Below, in pieces: positions 1-7,669 of a DNA stretch of 15,451 bases. The DNA comes from an uncultured Gammaproteobacteria bacterium (GTDB lineage: Bacteria > Pseudomonadota > Gammaproteobacteria > Nitrosococcales > Methylophagaceae). The DNA is taken from assembly GCA_913058195.1 (NCBI GenBank), contig CAJXPP010000022.1:1-15451 (forward strand). Reading direction: 5' to 3'. Both the position numbers and the translations under genes were made by a program. Every line of letters starts with the position of its first letter. The stretch's first letter is position 1. The notes below the pieces were generated by a model that did not search any database, had not been told where the DNA came from, and saw only the letters and a list, made by a program, of their open reading frames with translations.

Positions 1-64
1 CTACGTGACCAATTGTTCCCACATTGACATGTGGTTTATTACGTTCAAATTTTTCCTTGGACAT
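1..64 (-). CDS. tuf: Elongation factor Tu, N-terminal fragment (tufA position), cut by window edge
   Basis: The last 64 bases read on the minus strand as 21 codons beginning MSKEKFERNKPHVNVGTIGH, the invariant EF-Tu N-terminus leading into the first GTP-binding loop; the rest lies outside the window. EF-Tu delivers aminoacyl-tRNA to the ribosomal A site in a GTP-dependent way. The ATG is at 62-64, with a GAGGT ribosome-binding site at 72-76, 7 nt upstream. It follows fusA by only 26 nt, so it is the distal gene of the str operon (the tufA position in E. coli). A second tuf copy ends at the other edge of the window. The fragment is too short to compare the two copies. Confidence 0.96.
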   Translation of the reverse strand, partial: MSKEKFERNKPHVNVGTIGHV

Positions 65-90
65 TTCGTCTACCTCATCTTAACTATATA

Positions 91-2190
91 TTATCTTGTC
101 TTACTTACGACTACATCAGTCACGTTATTTGGTGCTTCTGCATACCGAGAGAACTCCATAGAGTATGTCGCTCGACCTTGCGTTGCAGAACGCAAATCTG
201 TTGCATAACCGAACATTTCGGCTAATGGCACTTCAGCATTTATAATCTTACCGCCAGCGGAATCATCCATTCCATTCACTAGTCCACGTCGACGACTCAG
301 GTCTCCCATTACGTCACCCATGAAATCTTCTGGGGTCACAACCTCAATCTTCATCATTGGTTCAAGTAGTGCTGGTTCAGCATCTAAGGCACCATTTCTA
401 AACCCTAGAGAACCGGCAACTTTAAACGCCATCTCATTTGAATCTACATCATGATAAGAACCGTCGAACAATGTTACCTTAACATCTTCAACTGGGTAGC
501 CGGCTATTACACCATTTTTCATCTGCTCTTGTATACCTTTATCTACAGATGTTATGAATTCTTTTGGAACTGATCCACCAACAATGGCATTTTCAAAGGT
601 ATAACCGGCACCAGGCTTTTGTGGTTCGAGACGCAGCCAAACATGACCATACTGGCCTTTCCCGCCAGACTGGCGCACAAATTTACCTTCAGATTCTACT
701 GTTTTACGGATCGTTTCACGGTATGCTACTTGTGGGGCACCAACGTTAGCACCAACACTGAATTCACGCTTCAATCGATCAACAATAATATCTAGATGTA
801 ATTCACCCATACCAGCAATAATAGTTTGAGCTGACTCTTCATCTGTTGAAACTCTGAAAGAAGGGTCTTCTTTTGCTAGCTTACCTAGCGCTATACCCAT
901 TTTTTCTTGATCGGCAACAGTTCGTGGTTCAATAGCAACAGAAATTACCGGCTCAGGAAAATCCATACGCTCTAGCGTAATAATATGATTGGGGTCGCAA
1001 AGTGTATCACCTGTGGTGGTATCTTTTAGACCAATTGCTGCAGCAATATCACCTGCTGATACTTCACTAATTTCTTCACGGCTATTACTGTGCATTTGCA
1101 CTATTCGGCCAATACGTTCTTTCTTGCCTTTAACAGGATTGAATAGCGCATCGCCTGATTTTAGTACACCAGAATATACACGGAAAAAAGTCAGTGTACC
1201 TACAAATGGATCAGTAGCAATTTTGAATGCCAATGCAGCGAAAGGTTGCTCATCATTAGCCGGTCGGTTACCAACTGTTTCATCCTTATCATCAAGGATA
1301 CCAGTAATCGCTGGAACATCTTCTGGGGATGGCATATATTCAACAACAGCATCAAGCATCGCTTGAACACCTTTGTTCTTGAAAGCTGACCCACAGAATG
1401 TTGGCACGATAATATTTTCTAATGTTTGTTGACGAATGCCATCTTTTATTTCTTGCTCTGTAAGTTCGCCGTCTTCCAGATATTTATCCATTAACTCTTC
1501 ATTGGCTTCCGCAGCAGACTCAATCAATAATTCACGGTACTTTTCACATTCAGCCAACATTTCTGGGGCGATTTCACGGGCTTCATAACTGACACCCATG
1601 TCTTCATCATTCCAATAGATGGCTTTCATGCGAATTAGATCAACAACACCTTCAAATTCTTCTTCAGAACCAATAGGGAGTTGCATCGGCACAGGATTTG
1701 CGCCAAGGCGAGTTTTGATTTGTTCTATTACGCGGAGGAAGTCAGCACCTGAGCGATCCATCTTATTGATGAATGCCATGCGTGGTACTTTATATTTATT
1801 AGCTTGTCGCCATACTGTTTCAGACTGCGGTTCTACACCACCAACAGCACAAAATACAGCTACGGCACCATCAAGTACTCGTAGTGAACGCTCGACTTCA
1901 ATGGTGAAGTCAACGTGTCCTGGAGTATCAATAATATTAATTCGGTGTTGAGGAAATTGCTTATCCATTCCTGACCAGAAACATGTAGTAGCAGCAGAGG
2001 TGATTGTTATTCCACGCTCCTGCTCTTGTTCCATCCAGTCCATAGTAGCAGCGCCATCATGAACCTCACCGATCTTATGAGAAATACCTGTGTAAAAAAG
2101 CACGCGCTCAGTTGTCGTAGTTTTACCTGCGTCAATATGAGCCATGATACCAATGTTACGATATCGATTTAGAGGGGTGCTTCGCGCCAC
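91..2190 (-). CDS. fusA: Elongation factor G (EF-G), GTP-dependent ribosomal translocase
   Basis: 699 residues, close to the E. coli length of 704. EF-G drives tRNA-mRNA translocation and, with ribosome recycling factor, splits post-termination ribosomes in the cytoplasm. Seen in the protein: G1 loop AHIDAGKT at residues 17-24, RGITI switch I at 59-63, DTPGH at 88-92, NKMD at 142-145, then the beta-barrel, ribosomal-fold and C-terminal domains ending in ...MEFSRYAEAPNNV. The start is GTG at 2188-2190: it gives MARSTPLNRYRNIGI, matching the family N-terminus, while the next in-frame ATG (residue 16) would cut into the G1 region. No convincing Shine-Dalgarno sequence precedes the GTG (only TAGAG about 10 nt upstream), and a UUCG hairpin lies in the 87-nt gap after rpsG. 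The gene sits between rpsG and tuf in the str operon. Confidence 0.97.
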   Translation of the reverse strand: MARSTPLNRYRNIGIMAHIDAGKTTTTERVLFYTGISHKIGEVHDGAATMDWMEQEQERGITITSAATTCFWSGMDKQFPQHRINIIDTPGHVDFTIEVERSLRVLDGAVAVFCAVGGVEPQSETVWRQANKYKVPRMAFINKMDRSGADFLRVIEQIKTRLGANPVPMQLPIGSEEEFEGVVDLIRMKAIYWNDEDMGVSYEAREIAPEMLAECEKYRELLIESAAEANEELMDKYLEDGELTEQEIKDGIRQQTLENIIVPTFCGSAFKNKGVQAMLDAVVEYMPSPEDVPAITGILDDKDETVGNRPANDEQPFAALAFKIATDPFVGTLTFFRVYSGVLKSGDALFNPVKGKKERIGRIVQMHSNSREEISEVSAGDIAAAIGLKDTTTGDTLCDPNHIITLERMDFPEPVISVAIEPRTVADQEKMGIALGKLAKEDPSFRVSTDEESAQTIIAGMGELHLDIIVDRLKREFSVGANVGAPQVAYRETIRKTVESEGKFVRQSGGKGQYGHVWLRLEPQKPGAGYTFENAIVGGSVPKEFITSVDKGIQEQMKNGVIAGYPVEDVKVTLFDGSYHDVDSNEMAFKVAGSLGFRNGALDAEPALLEPMMKIEVVTPEDFMGDVMGDLSRRRGLVNGMDDSAGGKIINAEVPLAEMFGYATDLRSATQGRATYSMEFSRYAEAPNNVTDVVVSKTR

Positions 2191-2251
2191 AATCGGTACT
2201 CTATAAGTTAATTAATATTGTTAAAGAACGGTGTTACTGCTTGTACATTTT

Positions 2252-2275
2252 TAAGGGCTACCGAAGTAGCCCTTA
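2252..2275 (-). other. rpsG-fusA intergenic hairpin with UUCG tetraloop
   Basis: Two bases after the rpsG stop codon the minus-strand RNA forms an uninterrupted 10-bp stem (UAAGGGCUAC pairing with GUAGCCCUUA) closed by the exceptionally stable cUUCGg tetraloop. It is followed by A-rich sequence (AAAATGTAC), not a U-tract, so it is not a normal intrinsic terminator. A role as a 3' stability or processing element, or in setting fusA translation, is inference. Confidence 0.7.
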
Positions 2276-2277
2276 GA

Positions 2278-2748
2278 TTAAAATCGGAAGTGAGAGAATG
2301 CCTTGTTGGCATCTGCCATTCGATGTGTATCTTCTTTCTTCTTAACTGCTGAACCTTTACCATCAAATGCATCGCCTAATTCACCGGCTAAACGCATAGA
2401 CATAGATTTTTCACCACGTTTACGTGCTGCTTCAGATAACCAACGCATTGCTAAAGCTACGCGACGTTCTGGGCGAACTTCAACAGGCACTTGATATGTA
2501 GCACCACCAACACGACGTGATTTAACTTCAACCATAGGTTGAATATTATCTAGAGCTTGTTGAAAAATCTCCAAGCCATTAGCGCCTTTAGTATCTGCAA
2601 CAGAATCAATTGCAGTATAAGCAATTTTTTCAGCAACTGATTTTTTACCATCTTGCATGATGATATTAATAAATTTAGCCAATCCAATGTTATGGAACTT
2701 TGGATCTGGCAGTACTTCACGTTTGGCAACAACCCTTCTTCTTGGCAT
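2278..2748 (-). CDS. rpsG: 30S ribosomal protein S7
   Basis: 156 residues, the usual S7 length. S7 nucleates assembly of the 30S head by binding the 3' domain of 16S rRNA and lines the E-site exit. The protein begins MPRRRVVAKREVLPDPKF, carries the conserved LAMRWLSEAARKRGEKSM segment near residues 101-118, and ends in HRMADANKAFSHFRF, all standard S7 signatures. The ATG has an AGGA site at 2756-2759, 7 nt away. It lies 46 nt after rpsL and 87 nt before fusA. In E. coli S7 is the autoregulator of this operon and binds the rpsL-rpsG junction; here that junction is short, with only a small CGTT/AACG hairpin, so a matching site is not evident. Confidence 0.97.
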   Translation of the reverse strand: MPRRRVVAKREVLPDPKFHNIGLAKFINIIMQDGKKSVAEKIAYTAIDSVADTKGANGLEIFQQALDNIQPMVEVKSRRVGGATYQVPVEVRPERRVALAMRWLSEAARKRGEKSMSMRLAGELGDAFDGKGSAVKKKEDTHRMADANKAFSHFRF

Positions 2749-2794
2749 GTCTCTTTCCTAATTCTTTATTTAAGCTAGTCGTTATTAACGGCTA

Positions 2795-3166
2795 TTATTT
2801 CGGACGTTTAGCACCGTATTTAGAACGGCCTTGTCGACGTGCAGCAACACCAGATGTATCTAGCGCACCACGTACAGTGTGATAACGCACACCCGGTAAA
2901 TCTTTAACACGACCACCACGAATCAATACGACCGAATGCTCTTGTAAGTTATGACCTTCACCACCGATGTACGATGTAACTTCGAAACCATTAGTTAAAC
3001 GAACACGAGCTACTTTACGCATAGCCGAGTTAGGTTTCTTAGGTGTAGTTGTATATACACGAGTACATACGCCACGACGCTGAGGACACGCCTGCAATGC
3101 AGGAACGTTATTCTTTTTCTTTTGCTTCAATCTAGGTTTACGAACCAATTGATTAATTGTTGCCAT
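2795..3166 (-). CDS. rpsL: 30S ribosomal protein S12
   Basis: 123 residues, as expected for S12, which sits at the decoding centre of the 30S subunit and controls tRNA selection accuracy. Visible hallmarks are VYTTTPKKPNSA with K43, and GGRVKDLPGVRYHTVRG with K88 and D89 (the residue methylthiolated by RimO in E. coli). K43 and K88 are wild type, so no classical streptomycin-resistance substitution is present at these positions. The reading ends with tandem in-frame stops, TAA then TAG (2797-2792). The start ATG has an AAGG site at 3177-3180, 10 nt away. It is the first gene of the str operon, preceded by its own promoter and a structured leader. Confidence 0.97.
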   Translation of the reverse strand: MATINQLVRKPRLKQKKKNNVPALQACPQRRGVCTRVYTTTPKKPNSAMRKVARVRLTNGFEVTSYIGGEGHNLQEHSVVLIRGGRVKDLPGVRYHTVRGALDTSGVAARRQGRSKYGAKRPK

Positions 3167-3196
3167 TGATTTACAGCCTTACATATATTCAAATTT

Positions 3197-3229
3197 GGTA
3201 AGCCAGCTCATCAAAGCTATCGTCTTACC
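3197..3229 (-). promoter_or_regulatory. rpsL leader hairpin
   Basis: Minus-strand RNA contains GGUAAG ... CUUACC (6 bp) enclosing a second AGCU/AGCU pairing, ending 30 nt before the rpsL start. It lies in the predicted 5' untranslated region of the str operon. A regulatory role is inferred from position only; I do not recognise a known ribosomal-protein binding motif in it. Confidence 0.4.
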
Positions 3230-3232
3230 TAT

Positions 3233-3264
3233 AAAAACCAGACCACAATTCAACAATGGGCCTG
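3233..3264 (-). terminator. Attenuator-like hairpin plus U-tract in the str leader
   Basis: On the minus strand CAGGCC-C-A pairs with U-G-(U)-GGUCUG, 8 bp with one bulged U and one G.U pair, around a roughly 9-nt loop. One G after the stem comes UUUUU (3233-3237). It starts only about 7 nt downstream of the predicted str transcription start, so it would act on transcripts from the str promoter and on readthrough from rpoC alike. The stem is imperfect, so partial termination is more likely than complete termination. Confidence 0.4.
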
Positions 3265-3277
3265 ACAAAGAAGAGGG

Positions 3278-3306
3278 ATCATACTACTTAATCTACTATT
3301 GATCAA
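3278..3306 (-). promoter_or_regulatory. Sigma70-type promoter of the str operon (rpsL-rpsG-fusA-tuf)
   Basis: Minus strand shows TTGATC (-35, 3301-3306), exactly 17 bp, then TATGAT (-10, 3278-3283), a 4/6 and 5/6 match to consensus with ideal spacing. The sequence after it is CCCTCTTC, and initiation is expected near 3271, giving a leader of about 104 nt before rpsL. Its place between the rpoC 3' hairpin and rpsL is where an independent str promoter is expected. Confidence 0.7.
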
Positions 3307-3335
3307 GCCATCTTTTCCTTCATAATTAATAAGTT

Positions 3336-3369
3336 CTCACCTAAGCCAGAATTAACTAGCCTAGGCGAG
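3336..3369 (-). terminator. rpoC 3' hairpin (terminator-like, no good U-tract)
   Basis: Nineteen nt after the rpoC stop the minus-strand RNA forms a fully paired 14-bp stem: CUCGCCUAGGCUAG with CUGGCUUAGGUGAG, loop UUAAUU, using three G.U pairs. The same three positions would be A-C mismatches in plus-strand RNA, so the structure favours minus-strand transcripts. It is followed by AACUUAUUAAUU rather than a run of U. It may be a weak terminator or a 3'-end protecting or processing hairpin at the end of the rpoBC unit. Confidence 0.5.
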
Positions 3370-3388
3370 CCTTATTATAAAATGAAAG

Positions 3389-6300
3389 TTATGATGTGCT
3401 TTCGATTTCCTCGTTAGTGCTCTCAGCTTTTACCGCTGATTTGGTGCTTTTTTCAGGTTTAGCTACCACTTTATTTCCATAACGTTTACGGAAACGTTCT
3501 TTGTGATAAGCCAAGCCTGTACCTGCTGGTATTAGTCGACCTACGATTACATTTTCTTTTAAGCCACGTAATGGATCACGTTTACCTGTTACAGCAGCAT
3601 CCGTTAGTACACGTGTTGTTTCTTGGAATGATGCCGCTGAGATAAACGAATCAGTTGCAAGTGATGCTTTAGTAATACCTAGTAGCATATGGCTAAATGA
3701 GGCTTCCATTTTACCTTCAGCACGCATCTTATCATTTGCTTCCAATAAGGTGTCATGCTCAATTTGCTCACCTTTAAGGAATAAAGTATCACCAACCGAT
3801 GTAATTTCAACTTTACGCAGCATTTGACGCACAATCACTTCAATGTGTTTATCGTTAATTTTTACACCTTGTAAACGATACACCTCTTGTACTTCAGCTA
3901 CCATGTAGTTAGCTAGTGCAAATACACCTTTTAGACGTAAAATATCATGTGGATCTTCCGGTCCATCAACAACTAATTCACCTTTTTCAATGTGCTCACC
4001 TTCAAACACTGAAATATGGCGCCATTTAGGGATCAGTTCTTCATGAACCTCACCTTCTTTAGGTGTAATAACTAATCGTTGCTTACCTTTAGTTTCTTTA
4101 CCGAAGCTAATCGTTCCTGAGATTTCTGCCATCAATGCAGGATCTTTAGGTTTACGCGCTTCAAATAAATCTGCAACACGCGGTAGACCACCGGTAATAT
4201 CACGCGTTTTACTACTTTCTTGCGGGATACGCGCTAGTACATCACCGATACCAATATTAGCACCATCAGTAACGGTTACAATCGCGCCTCCTGGTAAGAA
4301 GTATTCTGCAGGAATATCAGTGCCAACGATAAACATGTCATTGCCATCTCCATCCACCAATTTAACCATTGGTCGCATATCTTTTGCAGCCGCTGCACGC
4401 TGTTTAGGTTCACGAACAATTAAGCTTGTTAAACCAGTAACTTCATCAACTTGCTTATCAACTGTTATACCTTCAACTAAATCTTTAAGCTCAACAAGAC
4501 CAGCTACCTCAGTTACAACTGGATGCGTATGCGGGTCCCATGTTGCTACTATTTGTCCTGATTCAACAGCTTCATTATCTGCTACTGTAATTTCAGAACC
4601 GTAAGGGATCTTATAACGTTCACGTTCGCGGCCATTATCATCAATTAAGTGCAACTCACCTGAACGTGAGACGGCGATAAATTTACCACTTGAATGCTGA
4701 ACAGACTTGATGTTGTGGAAGCGAATATTACCTTTGAATTTCAAAGATACATTATTATCTGCAGCAGTACGTGATGCAGCACCACCAATGTGGAAGGTAC
4801 GCATTGTTAACTGTGTACCAGGTTCACCGATAGATTGTGCAGCAATAACACCGACTGCCTCACCTTGGTTAATCAAATGGCCTCGACCTAAGTCACGACC
4901 ATAACATTGGGCACATACACCGTGGCGAGATTGACATGTAATTGCTGAACGAACTAGAACTTCATCAATACCTGCAAGTTCTAGATGCGTAATCGAAGCT
5001 TCATCCATCAGTGTTCCAGCAGCGATAACTACTTCAGAATTATCTGAGCTCATTACATCAAGTGCTGTTACACGACCTAAAACACGCTCACCTAATGGCT
5101 CTACAACATCACCACCTTCAATGATTGGTGACATAATAACGCCATCTTCAGTTCCACAATCTTCTTCAACAACAACAAGATCTTGTGATACATCGACTAA
5201 ACGACGTGTTAGGTAACCTGAGTTCGCAGTTTTCAAAGCGGTATCAGCCAGACCTTTACGAGCACCATGAGTGGAGATAAAGTATTGAAGTACGTCCAAA
5301 CCTTCACGGAAATTCGCGGTGATTGGTGTTTCGATGATTGAACCATCAGGCTTAGCCATCAAGCCACGCATACCTGCTAACTGTCGAATTTGAGCAGCAG
5401 AACCACGCGCTCCAGAATCTGCCATCATATAGATAGAGTTCATAGATTGCTGTGTAACTTCATTACCCTCGGCATCAATAACAGTATCAGCACCAAGGCC
5501 ATCCATCATCGCTTTCGCAATTTGGTCATTGGTACGCGACCAGATATCGATAATTTTGTTGTAACGCTCACCATCTGTTACCAAACCAGATGCATATTGC
5601 GTTGCAATCTCTTCAACTTCAGCTTCTGCTTTAGCCAAGATATCAGCTTTAGATGCTGGAATTACCATATCATCAACACCAACTGATGCACCTGATTTAG
5701 TGGCTTGAGTAAAGCCAAGGTACATAAGTTGATCAGCAAAGATAACGGTGTCTTTCAAACCTAAACGTCGGTAACTAGTATTAACTAAGTCTGCAATTGC
5801 TTTCTTAGTCATTGAGCGGTCAACTACTGAAAACGGTAAGCCTGTAGGAACAACATCAAATAACATCGCACGACCCACTGTCGTATTGACACGGATAGTC
5901 TTAGTTTGCTCAGGTTCAGGCAAAGTAACATCAGTTTCTTCAATACGAACTGTAATTTTTGCGTGTAGCGATACTTCATTATTATAGTAAGCACGTTTCA
6001 ATTCAGCTACATCGGCAAATTTAAGGCCTTCACCTTTTTCATTCACAAGTTCACGTGACATATAGTACAAACCAAGTACAACATCTTGTGAAGGAATGAT
6101 TACAGGTTCACCATTTGCAGGAGACAAAATATTATTTGTCGCCATCATTAATGAACGAGCTTCTAATTGTGCTTCTAATGACAATGGTACGTGTACCGCC
6201 ATTTGGTCACCATCAAAATCGGCATTAAACGCGCCACAAACTAAAGGATGGAGCTGAATCGCTTTACCTTCAATCAGTAATGGTTCAAACGCTTGGATAC

Positions 6301-7597
6301 CTAATCTATGTAGTGTAGGTGCACGGTTCAACATGATTGGATGTTCACGAATAACATCTTCAAGAATGTCCCACACTTCAGGACCTTCACGTTCAACCAT
6401 TTTCTTAGCAGCTTTAATCGTTGTTGCTAAGCCTTTACGCTCTAATTTTCCGTAGATAAATGGTTTGAATAATTCCAATGCCATTTTCTTAGGTAGTCCA
6501 CATTGATGTAATTTCAAATATGGACCAACTACGATTACAGAACGACCAGAGTAATCTACACGTTTACCAAGTAAGTTTTGACGGAAACGACCTTGCTTAC
6601 CCTTGATCATATCAGCCAATGATTTAAGCGGCATACGGTTTGTACCCGTAATTGCACGACCACGGCGACCGTTATCTAACAGTGCATCAACAGATTCTTG
6701 CAGCATACGCTTTTCATTTCGTACGATGATATCTGGTGCATTTAAATCTAATAAACGTTTTAAGCGGTTGTTACGGTTGATTACACGACGGTATAAGTCA
6801 TTCAAATCAGATGTAGCAAAACGACCACCATCAAGTGGTACTAAAGGACGTAAATCAGGTGGAAGAATAGGTAAAACTTCCATTACCATCCATTCTGGTT
6901 TATTGCCAGAGTTTAGGAAGGCTTCCATTAGTTTTAAACGTTTTGTTAATTTTTTAATCTTAGTTTCAGATTTCGTTGCACCGATATCTTCACGAATACT
7001 TTCGATTTCTTTATTTAAGTCAATATTACGAAGTAAGTGTTGAACAGCTTCTGCACCCATACGCGCATCAAACTCATCACCGTACTCTTCAACAGCATTT
7101 AAGTATGTTTCATCAGACATCAATTGACCCACTTCAAGTGGTGTCATGCCTGGATCTACAACCATAAATGCTTCAAAGTACAATACACGCTCGATATCAC
7201 GTAACGTCATATCTAAGAATGACGAAATACGAGATGGCAGTGATTTCAAGAACCAAATGTGTGCAACTGGGCTTGCTAATTCAATGTGCGCCATACGTTC
7301 ACGACGTACTTTAGCCACTGTAACTTCTACGCCACATTTTTCACAGATAACTCCGCGATGTTTTAAGCGCTTGTATTTACCACATAAACATTCGTAATCT
7401 TTAACTGGGCCAAAGATCTTACAACAGAATAAACCTTCGCGTTCCGGTTTAAATGTACGGTAGTTAATTGTTTCTGGTTTTTTAACTTCACCAAAAGACC
7501 ATGATCTCATCATTTTAGGTGAGGCAAGGCCAATTCGTATCGCATCAAACTCATCTGATGGTGTTTGTTGCTTTAACAGATTAAGTAAGTCTTTCAT
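3389..7597 (-). CDS. rpoC: DNA-directed RNA polymerase subunit beta'
   Basis: 1402 residues, against 1407 in E. coli. With beta it forms the RNA polymerase active-site cleft and clamp. Seen: zinc site 1 cysteines C70, C72, C85, C88; the magnesium-binding NADFDGD motif with D460, D462, D464; zinc site 2 cysteines C814, C888, C895, C898; the bridge-helix segment GARKGLADTALKTANSGYL near 778-796; and the trigger-loop region AQSIGEPGTQLTMRTFHIGG with H936. These numbers coincide with E. coli. After the trigger loop comes the long SI3 insertion typical of Gammaproteobacteria, then the C-terminal omega-contacting part and a polar tail. Start ATG at 7595-7597 has GGAG at 7606-7609, 8 nt away. It lies 72 nt after rpoB, with no terminator between them, so the two are cotranscribed. 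Confidence 0.98.
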   Translation of the reverse strand: MKDLLNLLKQQTPSDEFDAIRIGLASPKMMRSWSFGEVKKPETINYRTFKPEREGLFCCKIFGPVKDYECLCGKYKRLKHRGVICEKCGVEVTVAKVRRERMAHIELASPVAHIWFLKSLPSRISSFLDMTLRDIERVLYFEAFMVVDPGMTPLEVGQLMSDETYLNAVEEYGDEFDARMGAEAVQHLLRNIDLNKEIESIREDIGATKSETKIKKLTKRLKLMEAFLNSGNKPEWMVMEVLPILPPDLRPLVPLDGGRFATSDLNDLYRRVINRNNRLKRLLDLNAPDIIVRNEKRMLQESVDALLDNGRRGRAITGTNRMPLKSLADMIKGKQGRFRQNLLGKRVDYSGRSVIVVGPYLKLHQCGLPKKMALELFKPFIYGKLERKGLATTIKAAKKMVEREGPEVWDILEDVIREHPIMLNRAPTLHRLGIQAFEPLLIEGKAIQLHPLVCGAFNADFDGDQMAVHVPLSLEAQLEARSLMMATNNILSPANGEPVIIPSQDVVLGLYYMSRELVNEKGEGLKFADVAELKRAYYNNEVSLHAKITVRIEETDVTLPEPEQTKTIRVNTTVGRAMLFDVVPTGLPFSVVDRSMTKKAIADLVNTSYRRLGLKDTVIFADQLMYLGFTQATKSGASVGVDDMVIPASKADILAKAEAEVEEIATQYASGLVTDGERYNKIIDIWSRTNDQIAKAMMDGLGADTVIDAEGNEVTQQSMNSIYMMADSGARGSAAQIRQLAGMRGLMAKPDGSIIETPITANFREGLDVLQYFISTHGARKGLADTALKTANSGYLTRRLVDVSQDLVVVEEDCGTEDGVIMSPIIEGGDVVEPLGERVLGRVTALDVMSSDNSEVVIAAGTLMDEASITHLELAGIDEVLVRSAITCQSRHGVCAQCYGRDLGRGHLINQGEAVGVIAAQSIGEPGTQLTMRTFHIGGAASRTAADNNVSLKFKGNIRFHNIKSVQHSSGKFIAVSRSGELHLIDDNGRERERYKIPYGSEITVADNEAVESGQIVATWDPHTHPVVTEVAGLVELKDLVEGITVDKQVDEVTGLTSLIVREPKQRAAAAKDMRPMVKLVDGDGNDMFIVGTDIPAEYFLPGGAIVTVTDGANIGIGDVLARIPQESSKTRDITGGLPRVADLFEARKPKDPALMAEISGTISFGKETKGKQRLVITPKEGEVHEELIPKWRHISVFEGEHIEKGELVVDGPEDPHDILRLKGVFALANYMVAEVQEVYRLQGVKINDKHIEVIVRQMLRKVEITSVGDTLFLKGEQIEHDTLLEANDKMRAEGKMEASFSHMLLGITKASLATDSFISAASFQETTRVLTDAAVTGKRDPLRGLKENVIVGRLIPAGTGLAYHKERFRKRYGNKVVAKPEKSTKSAVKAESTNEEIESTS

Positions 7598-7669
7598 GTT
7601 TCATTCTCCGCTGCCCTATTACAGGCAATAGTTGGATTATCAGTACTAACGTTGTAGTTCAATATTGCT

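Noticed and set aside
2749..2794. S7 autoregulatory site in the rpsL-rpsG gap
   Set aside because: The gap is only 46 nt and shows just a 4-bp CGTT/AACG palindrome. I could not match it to the E. coli S7 target.
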